From positions 1 to 40,830 of the forward strand of contig JACOUH010000097.1 in NCBI GenBank assembly GCA_016177925.1: 40,830 nucleotides of DNA. The letters run 5' to 3'. This document shows, in pieces, positions 8,500-14,878 of this stretch. Made by a program: the position numbers and the translations under genes. The notes under the pieces are model-generated. The model did no database searches. It had not been told where the DNA came from and was given only the letters and a program-made list of their open reading frames with translations. The stretch comes from Planctomycetota bacterium. Its GTDB lineage: Bacteria; Planctomycetota; Planctomycetia; Gemmatales; Gemmataceae. Numbering within the stretch: the first letter of the stretch is position 1; every line of letters starts with the position of its first letter.

Positions 8500-8801
8500 G
8501 GGAATCCTTTCCCGTAGACGGTCGTTGCGACAGGCGCGACCGGGGGGCCGTTGGGCGTGGGGCAGGCATCTTGCCTGCCACGCTTCAGGCAGGCAAGATG
8601 CCTGCCCCACCGACAGGCCCGGCCGCAGGCAGGATTCTACCGAAGGAAGTGACTTTCTCCCAAGACCAACCACCTGAGTTGCCTGTCGCTCTGTCCCCAG
8701 GGACAGCCGAGCCGGCTGTTCCTACGATTGGCCCGCTGTTTGCATGGAACTCTGTGGTGCTGAACAAGGCCATGCCACCCCAGATAGCACAGGAGGGGAC
8801 G
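8500..8801. promoter_or_regulatory. Divergent intergenic region
   Basis: 302 bp between the divergent S41 protease and HisKA-REC genes, so promoters for both must lie here. No convincing -10/-35 pair was recognised. It contains the hairpin repeat at 8557-8610; otherwise nothing identifiable. Confidence 0.4.
8557..8610. repeat. Perfect inverted repeat (23-bp arms, 8-nt loop)
   Basis: The left arm begins GTGGGGCAGGCATC, and the right arm is its exact reverse complement ending GATGCCTGCCCCAC; the loop is ACGCTTCA. Each arm contains a nested hairpin GGCAGGC-ATCTT-GCCTGCC. The GTGGGGCAGG...CCTGCCCCAC frame is shared with the array at 39361-39527, so the two belong to one repeat family. Confidence 0.92.
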
Positions 8802-9506
8802 ATGCGACCGGGTGACCCAGACCCCATGAGCGTCCGTCAGGCGGAGAAGAGTTGGTGGGACGAGGAGTCCCTGGCGCTGCTGACCCACGAGCTGCGCAAC
8901 GGCCTGGGCCCTATTGCCAGCGCCCTGTACATCCTGCGGCTTGACGGCTGCACTGGCGAACTTGCCGATCAGGCCTGTGACATCATCGAGCGGCAGACCG
9001 AGCACCTGACACGTCTGGTCGACCGCCTCTCGCGCTTCGCCGGACCGTTCAAGGTTCCGGCCAGGAATGGAGCCGTCCAGCAAGCTCCGGCCAAGGATCG
9101 GCTGGCCGAAACCAGGCCCCATCGCATCCTCGTCGTGGACGACAACCGGGACGCGGCCGACAGCACCGGCACCCTCCTGCTCTTGTGGGGGCATGAGGTG
9201 CGGGTTGCCTACGACGGAGCAAAGGCGGTCGCGCTAGCCCGGGAGTATCGGCCCGACCTCTGCCTGGTGGACATCGGGATGCCGGGGATGAACGGCCGTC
9301 AGGTGGCCGAGCTTTTGCGTCGGGAGTCGGGCCTGAAGGGGACGCTCCTGGTCGCCATGACCGGCTTCGACCGCGAGGGCGACCGCACGCTGTGCCGCGA
9401 GGCGGGGTTCGATGACTTCCTCGTGAAGCCCGTCGACATGGCTGCCTTGCGCGAAATCCTCACTCATGGCGCCAGGCAGCCTGAACACAGCGCATCCTTT
9501 GCGTAA
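8802..9506 (+). CDS. HisKA-receiver protein lacking the ATPase domain
   Basis: 234 aa. The ATG follows a strong AGGAGG (5-nt spacing); the open frame upstream crosses the hairpin repeat and is rejected. Residues 20-85 resemble a histidine-kinase dimerisation domain (LLTHELRNGLGPIASAL, His29; IIERQTEHLTRLVDRLSRF). A receiver domain follows (about 105-225: ILVVDDNRDAADS, Asp157 in LVDIGMPGMNG, TGFD, LVKPVD). The HATPase domain that normally separates these is absent, replaced by a linker of about 25 residues. It cannot self-phosphorylate. It could receive phosphate from another kinase, or be a deletion derivative of a hybrid kinase. Confidence 0.85.
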   Translation: MRPGDPDPMSVRQAEKSWWDEESLALLTHELRNGLGPIASALYILRLDGCTGELADQACDIIERQTEHLTRLVDRLSRFAGPFKVPARNGAVQQAPAKDRLAETRPHRILVVDDNRDAADSTGTLLLLWGHEVRVAYDGAKAVALAREYRPDLCLVDIGMPGMNGRQVAELLRRESGLKGTLLVAMTGFDREGDRTLCREAGFDDFLVKPVDMAALREILTHGARQPEHSASFA

Positions 9507-9544
9507 CACGTCTCGAGGTGCGCACCAAACTGCGCAGCGACACA

Positions 9545-9568
9545 ACCCGGCGGGCCGGCCCGCCGGGT
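9545..9568. terminator. 24-bp palindrome between convergent genes
   Basis: ACCCGGCGGGCC followed directly by its reverse complement GGCCCGCCGGGT. It lies between the convergent HisKA-REC gene (ends 9506) and the PPC gene (ends 9625), where a bidirectional terminator would be expected. No T-run, so termination is only inferred. Confidence 0.4.
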
Positions 9569-9624
9569 GCCTCTATCAAGTCCTGTCCGTGACTGTTCGT
9601 CCTTCTCTCCGGACGAGGCTTCTC

Positions 9625-10023
9625 CTACTTGCTGACGTTCACTTTCAGGGTCGAGCGGTTGTCCCCCGGGCCGAGGTTGCGCAGCACCAGGGTGAGCTTG
9701 ACGGCCGCCGTTGGCGTGAAACTCACCTCGCAGTTCGGGCCGGGGCTGTCGTCCTTGACGAGGAGCTTCTTGGCGACGTCGTAGACGAACAGGTTGACGT
9801 CTGTCTTCTTGTCACTCTTGACCGTGACGGTGGCATTCTTCCCGCCCGGGAAGGTCAGTGTGAGGGCGGCCTCCCCTTTCTCTTTGAGATCGAACGTTTT
9901 GCCCTTGAACGCTTCCGCCTTGCCCTCGTCGGTCGGCTTGACATCCTCCGCCCAGGTGCCGCTCAGCACCACGAGCCCGAACAGGGCGACCGCCAGGCAC
10001 ACGCGCCAGCTCTTCCTGTCCAT
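9625..10023 (-). CDS. Small secreted PPC-like (pre-peptidase C-terminal) protein
   Basis: 132 aa. The ATG is preceded by GGAGGG at good spacing. Signal peptide MDRKSWRVCLAVALFGLVVLSGTWA. The mature part is a single beta-sandwich with the PPC pattern: alternating strands, GEAALTLTFPGGKNATVTVKSDKKTDVNLFVYD, then CEVSFTPTAAVKLTLVLRNLGPGDNRSTLKVNV. PPC domains normally sit beside peptidase or enzyme modules; here the domain is alone, so it is a stand-alone periplasmic or secreted beta-sandwich of unknown role. Confidence 0.75.
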   Translation of the reverse strand: MDRKSWRVCLAVALFGLVVLSGTWAEDVKPTDEGKAEAFKGKTFDLKEKGEAALTLTFPGGKNATVTVKSDKKTDVNLFVYDVAKKLLVKDDSPGPNCEVSFTPTAAVKLTLVLRNLGPGDNRSTLKVNVSK

Positions 10024-10287
10024 TGCAGTCCCTCCCTCGGTTGAACCGAACACCCCGCGTTGCGACTTCCGATCCCTGGCGATTCTACGCCTCCGCTTGC
10101 TCCCGCTGCAAGCCTCTGCCGCGGAGTTTCCGACTCGTTCGCTCCGGCTTCCGGCTTCCCTCTCCATTCGTAGAGGCTCTGCCTGTCAATAGTCAAGGAG
10201 GGCTCGGCGTCCGCCGAGAAGACGACTCGTCTCGACGGCAACGGGGCGGGTTGGTGTAATTTGCGGAGGCGTCCCAGGGAGGGGAAC

Positions 10288-10536
10288 ATGGCACGGCAAG
10301 AGTCCGACAAGAGCAACAAGTGGATGGTGCGGCACCAGGGCAGGGGCATCCTGTTCCTGGCCGGCCTCCGCGACGTCCAGCGCTGCCAGGCGGTCCAGCC
10401 CGAGGTCGTCCAGCCGCGCCAGCTGCCCGACGGCCTGCTCGAGGTCTGCGCGCGGGGCCAGCGGACACCGGACCCGGTCCTGATCGAGGTGGCGACTTAC
10501 GAGCCCGCTCCACGGAGCGAGAGTTGCTGGTTTTGA
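10288..10536 (+). pseudogene. Truncated Rpn/YhgA-like (PD-(D/E)XK) protein remnant
   Basis: 82 aa after a good GGAGGGG site. The text DKSNKWMVRHQGRGILFLAGLRDV...VVQPRQLPDGLLEVCARGQ...VLIEVATY resembles the N-terminal third of a large planctomycete family related to Rpn/YhgA-like PD-(D/E)XK nucleases (acidic residues in LPDGLLEV and LIEVATY). Similarity stops after VATYE and the frame ends in unrelated sequence, so most of the protein is missing. Assignment is from pattern memory only. The 264 bp before it and the 267 bp after it hold no other recognisable gene. Confidence 0.45.
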
Positions 10537-10803
10537 AGGGCCGGCGTGGGGAACGCGTGAGTTTCTAAGGCGCCGGGCGTAACGCTCGGCAGTCGTCGGG
10601 CCCTGGCGAAGGGCCTGGCGGCTTCGACCTTGAATAGCTGTTTGGTGCAGCCTTGCGGCTGCAACCGAGGTCCGAAAGTAGCGGTGCGGTCGAATGGCAA
10701 GGGTCGAGGCGTTCCGATTGTAACGACGAAAGCGAAGAGAAAAATCTTCGACAGAGAGGCTCCGTGCCTTGACTTCAGAGGCCATATAGCTGTTCGGCGG
10801 CAC

Positions 10804-11343
10804 TCAACGGTTGACGATCTTCCATTCCGCCAGCCCCTCCTTCGTGTCCTTGGCGCGCAGATAAGGGGCGACATGGCGGTTATCCGGGTTGAAGTACCAT
10901 CCGACGTGGCTGTCCGACTTGTCGGTCGGCGGACCGAGGAGTTTCTCGGCCTCCTGGAGCGACAGGCCGTCTTTCAGAGTGTCAGTCTTGAGGAGAACCT
11001 CCCAAACCAACCGGCAAGGCCGGCGCGGCGCGACCCGCTTGGCCAGTGCCGCTGTGTCCAGACGCAGATCCAGGTTCTTCGGCTCTTTTTCAAGGGCCTT
11101 TGCCAAGTGCATCAACAGGCGGACATCGGTGGCCAGTCGCGCTTCTTCCGACTTCCCTCCGGGCACGTTGTGCAATTCTCCCTTCAACCGAGCGAGCTCC
11201 TCGCGGAGCGCCTTGACCTCGGCTTCCAGTTGTTGGACACGCAGTTTGAGGTTGGCCGTCTCATCGTCCGACGCCGCAAGTCGGCCCTGCGGGCTGCAAA
11301 CGAACAAGATCAAGCCCGCCATGTACGGCAATAAACTCCGCAT
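10804..11343 (-). CDS. Secreted coiled-coil protein with SmpA/BamE-like C-terminus
   Basis: 178 aa. The ATG lies 8 nt after GGAGG. Signal peptide MRSLLPYMAGLILFVCSPQGRLAA, then a heptad-rich coiled coil (about 28-60, ETANLKLRVQQLEAEVKALREELARLKGEL). The C-terminal module LSLQEAEKLLGPPTDKSDSHVGWYFNPDN...LAEWKIVNR resembles the SmpA/OmlA/BamE-type fold that measures a 'GPP' turn. Periplasmic; role unknown. It lies just beyond the third attC-like site in the same orientation as the integron cassettes and could be a fourth, damaged cassette. A GCCGAAC core-like sequence follows shortly after its stop, but no complete attC is visible. Confidence 0.65.
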   Translation of the reverse strand: MRSLLPYMAGLILFVCSPQGRLAASDDETANLKLRVQQLEAEVKALREELARLKGELHNVPGGKSEEARLATDVRLLMHLAKALEKEPKNLDLRLDTAALAKRVAPRRPCRLVWEVLLKTDTLKDGLSLQEAEKLLGPPTDKSDSHVGWYFNPDNRHVAPYLRAKDTKEGLAEWKIVNR

Positions 11344-11417
11344 CGTCAAGGTCCTCCGGATTGATGTGCAAGGGGTGAGTGGCGTTGTCGCACAGCGCAT
11401 GCGGTCCCTACTTGGAT

Positions 11418-11446
11418 TGTATACCCTGGCTAGATTGGCTCGGTAA
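11418..11446 (-). promoter_or_regulatory. Candidate promoter for the coiled-coil gene
   Basis: On the minus strand, TTACCG (11446-11441), a 17-nt spacer, then TATACA (11423-11418), about 75 nt before the ATG. The -10 box is reasonable, the -35 weak (3 of 6). Inference from sequence only. Confidence 0.25.
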
Positions 11447-11494
11447 CGATCCTGTAACTCGGCCCGCTCCGGCATTCGGGACCGCCCCCCGCTT

Positions 11495-11594
11495 CGCCGA
11501 ACGACGGAGTTCAGCTGCGGGCCGCGCTGCTCGCGCAGGAACCCCTCGCGGTGACCGTGTGGCGCGGCCCGTCAGCTGTAACGGCTGGTTCGGG
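11495..11594 (-). other. attC-like recombination site 3
   Basis: Read on the minus strand: CCGAACC...GTTACAGCTGACGGGCCGCGC, a central loop, then GCGCGGCCCGCAGCTGAACT...GTCGTTCGGCG. The arms pair apart from extrahelical A residues in the left arm (GTT-A-CAGCTG-A-CGGG against GTT-CAGCTG-CGGG) and an unpaired spacer next to the core boxes. This is the same architecture as sites 1 and 2. The 3' core box is GTTCGGC, so recombination would fall after G at 11502. Confidence 0.65.
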
Positions 11595-11820
11595 CCGTTT
11601 GGCACGTGCCAGCAGGCTGAAGCCCCGTCGTTCCTTGTCGGCCCCGGCGGCGGGGTCGTGCCGCCGTACTCGGTCGCCCACTTTGGGAAGGGGGGAGCGA
11701 CGTCCCCGCCAAGAACGGTCGCTGCTGTTGCCAGGCCCCTCGAACCCGCCCGGCGGGGGGGCCGCTGCGTGGCCGGGCGTCATGCGATAGCATACAACAG
11801 CGATCCGGTATGGACCCGAA
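11502..11820 (-). other. Integron cassette 3 (no convincing gene)
   Basis: A 319-bp segment between the core sites of attC 2 and attC 3. About 220 bp (11595-11811) lies outside the two attC folds. Open frames exist on both strands but start inside attC sequence and have Arg/Pro/Ser-rich, family-free translations. I see no ribosome site or motif supporting a protein. It may be a non-coding cassette or a decayed one. Confidence 0.5.
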
Positions 11821-11909
11821 CGACACAGCTCACTTGCCCGGCCCACACGAAGCTGACCACTTGCGGATGCAAATAAACGGGCCGGGTCAAGTGCAGCGCA
11901 TTGTTAGCC
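11812..11909 (-). other. attC-like recombination site 2
   Basis: Minus strand: GGCTAAC AATGCGCT G CACTTG A CCCGGCCC ... GGGCCGGG CAAGTG AGCTGTGTC GTTCGGG. The arms pair with an extra G and an extra A in the 5' arm only, the asymmetric extrahelical bases typical of attC, plus an unpaired spacer. The stop codon TAA of the cassette 2 gene (11906-11904) lies inside the GGCTAAC box, as is common in integron cassettes. The 3' core is GTTCGGG, somewhat degenerate. Confidence 0.75.
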
Positions 11910-12503
11910 GCTTGCCTCACTTTCAGAGTAAGGAACCATAACCACTCCGCCCTCGGGATTATCGGTCAGACCTACGGCCCAGATGTAGGGACGCGTCAGC
12001 TTGCCTTCGGGGAGTAGTTCTCGCATCACCTGTGTGCCGACCATGTAAGCCTTCATTCCCCCTGTGATGCTCGTAGGGAGTGGGGTCCGGCTCGGTTTGG
12101 GGAGCTCGATGCTCATCACTCGGGCGACACGCAGTTCGTCCTCGGTGGCATCCCGCCCCGGACGGAAGCTCGCGACCCGCTGGGCCAACTCCAACAGAAC
12201 TTGATCCAGATTCGGACGAGCTGTCTCGAAGGTAAAAACAACGTCAGCCCAATCGTAGGGGGCGTCGAAAAGAGACTTTCGATACAAACTGGAGTTGGCC
12301 CGGATGATCCAGCATTTCACGATCTGGCCAGTCTCAACGATCTTCGCTCGCTCGGCACGGAACGTCGCCCAGTTATGGCGGCTGAGCAGGTACAACCCGA
12401 CAGCTGCCAACAGCCCTACGCTGCCCGCAATCCACCAGTTGACGCTAGCGAGGAACCCAATCCCTGCTGCGACAAATGCACCGATGACCATCTCAAACCA
12501 CAT
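11904..12503 (-). CDS. Cassette 2 gene: membrane protein of unknown function
   Basis: 199 aa. The start MWFEMVIG is chosen because GAGG lies 6 nt upstream and the longer open frame (to 12665) is translated attC sequence. Two N-terminal membrane helices (about 4-21 and 23-41: VIGAFVAAGIGFLASVNWW, IAGSVGLLAAVGLYLLSRH) are followed by a soluble domain (about 45-199) with ADVVFTFET, a Pro-rich KPSRTPLPTSI segment and YIWAVGLTDNPEGGVVMV. I do not recognise the family. The gene begins 59 bp inside the cassette and its stop codon lies in attC 2, the compact packing expected of an integron cassette. Likely an inner-membrane protein. Confidence 0.75.
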   Translation of the reverse strand: MWFEMVIGAFVAAGIGFLASVNWWIAGSVGLLAAVGLYLLSRHNWATFRAERAKIVETGQIVKCWIIRANSSLYRKSLFDAPYDWADVVFTFETARPNLDQVLLELAQRVASFRPGRDATEDELRVARVMSIELPKPSRTPLPTSITGGMKAYMVGTQVMRELLPEGKLTRPYIWAVGLTDNPEGGVVMVPYSESEASG

Positions 12504-12556
12504 ACGCACCCTCGAGTGAAGTGCAATGATGCAGGGAATCCCTTGCATTCGACTAC

Positions 12557-12654
12557 GGCTAACGACCCCGTTCACTTGCCGGGCCGGCTGCAAGGAACGT
12601 GATGTCTCGGGAAACCGTAATGCCGGCCCGGTCAAGTGCAACGCTTCGTTAGCC
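12557..12654 (-). other. attC-like recombination site 1
   Basis: Minus strand: GGCTAACGA AGCGTT G CACTTG A CCGGGCCGGC ... GCCGGCCCGG CAAGTG AACGGGG TCGTTAGCC. The outer boxes (GGCTAACGA/TCGTTAGCC) are perfect reverse complements. The inner arms pair except for an extra G and an extra A in the 5' arm, and a mismatched spacer (AGCGTT against CCCCGTT) corresponds to the unpaired central spacer of attC. Length 98 bp with a loop of about 33 nt. It starts 22 nt after the stop of the cassette 1 gene. The recombination point would be between G 12563 and T 12562. Confidence 0.8.
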
Positions 12655-12676
12655 GCTGCACTCACTCCGAATCAGT

Positions 12677-13321
12677 CTACTCCCAATACTCTTCCCAGCG
12701 TTCAGCAAACGCCTGCTTCAGTCGTTCCATGTACGCATAGGTCTTGACCTTGACCATCCACACGTCGGCACCACCCGAGCCTCCCTTACAAACGACTCCC
12801 TCGCTCACGCCGTATTTGCCCAGCCGAACATCCTCCGTGAATTTGCCCGTCAACTTGCCTTCATAGACCACGCGGGCGATCTGCAGGTGTTCGAAATCCG
12901 CCATGAACCGCTTCGGCCCGATCATTCCCAGGGGCTCCGCCAACACGTCGAACAAGCGGAGTTCTTTTGGGTCGTCCTCCTTGTGCAACCCGGCGAAGGA
13001 ATTCGGTCCCAAGAACTCGGTGAAGACCTTCAGGCTCTGGAACTCCCGGTAGTTGTGATGCTCGCGAAAGACTTTCTCGATGCCCTCTGCCAGCGTTGTC
13101 CGAAAGAGCTCGACAGACTGCCGTAGGTGGGCGTGCCGCCGAGTGAACAACTGAATGCCCTCTTCAGTCAAGTTGAACTCATCGCGTCGAGGGCCGAAAC
13201 TATGCCAACCGAAGTCGCGGTCCCATTCCCAGTGAAGGTTGGTGCCGTCGTACTTTTCGAAGGCGATGCAGCGGCCATCAGGGGCGTTGCGACTACCAGG
13301 GATTTTTGGGTAGTGCAACAT
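12677..13321 (-). CDS. Cassette 1 gene: RNA-ligase-family protein
   Basis: 214 aa. The start MLHYPKIPGSRNAP is chosen since the frame upstream of it crosses the attI core site. Nucleotidyltransferase motifs are in order: motif I EKYDGTN (Lys23 would carry AMP), SFGPRRDEF (Ia-like), KVFTEFLGPNSFAG (the 'E-x-x-G' strand, Glu102), LRLFDV (motif III), SEGVVCKG (motif IV, Glu175) and WMVKVKTYAYME (motif V, Lys191/Lys193). This matches the T4 Rnl2-like RNA ligase/adenylyltransferase core without an accessory domain. ATP-dependent strand sealing or capping is inferred. It is the first cassette next to attI, the position usually best expressed. Confidence 0.82.
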   Translation of the reverse strand: MLHYPKIPGSRNAPDGRCIAFEKYDGTNLHWEWDRDFGWHSFGPRRDEFNLTEEGIQLFTRRHAHLRQSVELFRTTLAEGIEKVFREHHNYREFQSLKVFTEFLGPNSFAGLHKEDDPKELRLFDVLAEPLGMIGPKRFMADFEHLQIARVVYEGKLTGKFTEDVRLGKYGVSEGVVCKGGSGGADVWMVKVKTYAYMERLKQAFAERWEEYWE

Positions 13322-13335
13322 GCGGAACCCAAAGT

Positions 13336-13342
13336 GGCTAAC
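13336..13342 (-). other. attI-side core site (GTTAGCC)
   Basis: GTTAGCC on the minus strand, identical to the 3' core box of attC 1. It sits between the integrase pseudogene and the first cassette gene, 15 nt before the latter's ATG. It marks the attI/cassette 1 junction; cassette 1 would be 12563-13341 (779 bp). Confidence 0.65.
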
Positions 13343-13363
13343 AGGGAATAGGATAACCGGCCT

Positions 13364-13442
13364 GCGCAAACCTATTAGCCCTGCGCAACGCTATTAAGCC
13401 CAGGCGCAACGCTATTGGCCCCTTGCGCAACTCTATTGGACC
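13364..13442. repeat. Four imperfect direct repeats in the attI-like region
   Basis: GCGCAA...CTATT...GCCC units begin at 13364, 13383, 13404 and 13425 (spacing 19, 21, 21). They lie 22-100 bp from the attI core site on the integrase side. This is the arrangement of integrase-binding direct repeats (DR1/DR2) in attI1, though more numerous. Binding is inferred. Confidence 0.6.
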
Positions 13443-13461
13443 GGCGCCAACATTGCCTCGC

Positions 13462-13490
13462 ATCTTCCTTCGTCCCCCCTCCCGGGTCAA
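13462..13490 (-). promoter_or_regulatory. Candidate cassette promoter (Pc-like)
   Basis: Minus strand TTGACC (13490-13485), a 17-nt spacer, GAAGAT (13467-13462), pointing into the cassettes from the integrase-attI interval. The -35 matches 5 of 6 consensus bases, the -10 only 3 of 6. The position fits an integron Pc. Confidence 0.3.
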
Positions 13491-13596
13491 GAAAAAAGCG
13501 CCTCCGGGCAGTTTTTTGCTTCCCTCTCTCCGAAGGAAGGTGTACACTCTTCCACATCGCCCAGGAATAAAATCGCCGTCCCAGGGGATTTCAATC

Positions 13597-14867
13597 ATGA
13601 CGGCCACCCCCTCCCCGACTTCCCCGCAGTCTCCCCGGCTGCGGGACCGCCTCGCCGACGCCTTGCGCAGCCGCGGCTACGTGGCCGCTCTCCGCCAGGC
13701 TTACGTCGACTGGGCTCGCCGTTACATCTTTTTCCATCAGGTCCGGCATCCCCAGGAGATGGGCGCCGCCGAAGTGGCGGCCTTCCTCAATCATCTCCGC
13801 GGCTGTGCCGAACTCCCGCCCGCCGCGGACATCGAAGCTCGCGCCGCGCTCGTCTTTCTGTAGGAGGTCGTCCTCGACCGGCCGCTCGGCGAGCTGCCGA
13901 CCGATGTCGGCCGGCTGCCCGACGCCCTCTCCGGCGACCTGCGGCCGTGTCCCGGCGGCGACGGCCCGCGCTTCCTCGATCAGGTCCGCCACGTCCTCCG
14001 CGTCCGCCACTACGCCCGCCGCACCGAGGACTGCTACGTCGACTGGGCACGCCGCTTCATCCTCTTCCACAACAAGCGCCATCCTGCGGACCTGGGCGCC
14101 TTCCACGTCACCCAGTTCCTCACTCACCTTGCCGTCGAAGGCAATGTTGCCGTCAGTACCCAGACGCAAGCTCTCAACGCCCTGGTCTTCCTGTACAAGC
14201 AGGTACTGGACATCGAACTGGGCTCGCTCGATCATGTGCGGGCACGGCGTCCGGGTCGGCTGCCCCTGGTCGCGTCGGTCGAGGAAGTGCGGCGGGTGAT
14301 CGAGGCCATCGAGGGGTGCGGCGGGCTGTTCCGGCTGGTGGTGCAACTCCTTTACGGGGCCGGCTTGCGGAAGATGGAATGTCTACGGTTGCGCATCCAT
14401 CACCTTGATTTCGCACGCGACCAGATCCTGGTGCGTGGGGGCAAGGGGGACAAGGATCGGGTCGTCATGCTGCCCCGCCCGGTCCGGCCGGCGCTTCTGG
14501 ACGCGATCCGCGCACCGGAAACGTCGGCCGGCATCATCTGCACGAAGGCCCTCTGTACCGAGCGGTCCACCTCGTCGTCCGCCGGGCCGGGATCGTCAAA
14601 CGGATCACACCGCACACCTTCCGGCACAGCTTCGCCACGCATCTGCTGGAGATGGGTTACGACATCCGCACCGTCCAGCAACTGCTGGGACACAAGGACG
14701 TCAACACGACCATGATCTACACACACGTCATGCGTCAGGGCGTGGCCGGCGTGCGCAGTCCCCTTGAGTTGCTCGATGACCTGTCGGCCGACCAGGTGCA
14801 GGCAGCCGTGGATGCGACCGAAAGACTCTCCGGAAGCGTGCCGCCGGTCGCTGTTCCCATCGGCTGA
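13597..14867 (+). pseudogene. intI: Integron integrase (IntI-type tyrosine recombinase), broken
   Basis: Starts ATG 13597 and runs to an in-frame TAG at 13861 inside ALVFL*EVV, where homologues have FLY. The same frame continues with a second copy of the N-terminal SAM-like core-binding domain (YARRTEDCYVDWARRFILFH, 14020-14079; first copy YVAALRQAYVDWARRYIFFH, 13678-13737). The catalytic domain follows: Arg in GAGLRKMECLRLR (14368), IntI-type [23 protein letters not shown]. Near 14512-14530 the frame changes to [13 protein letters not shown] and [13 protein letters not shown] (His 14613, Arg 14622), LLGHKD, and MIYTHV (Tyr 14718), ending GVRSPLE. The roughly 60-residue IntI-specific segment normally before RRHHLHE is missing. 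All catalytic residues exist but are split between frames, so it is inactive unless recoded. It is divergent from the cassettes, as in classical integrons. Confidence 0.88.
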
Positions 14868-14878
14868 CGCCCTCCTGC

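Noticed and set aside
10186-10803. Minus-strand frame of 205 codons
   Set aside because: Overlaps the Rpn-like remnant and intergenic DNA; changing composition and no recognisable domain.
10537-10803. Fourth attC site after the coiled-coil gene
   Set aside because: A GCCGAAC core-like box is present soon after the stop, but no matching partner arm with the CACTTG/CAGCTG-type stem was found.
12504-12665. Longer N-terminus for the cassette 2 protein
   Set aside because: The extra residues (AANEALHLTGPA...) are translated attC 1; the inner ATG at 12503 has a ribosome site.
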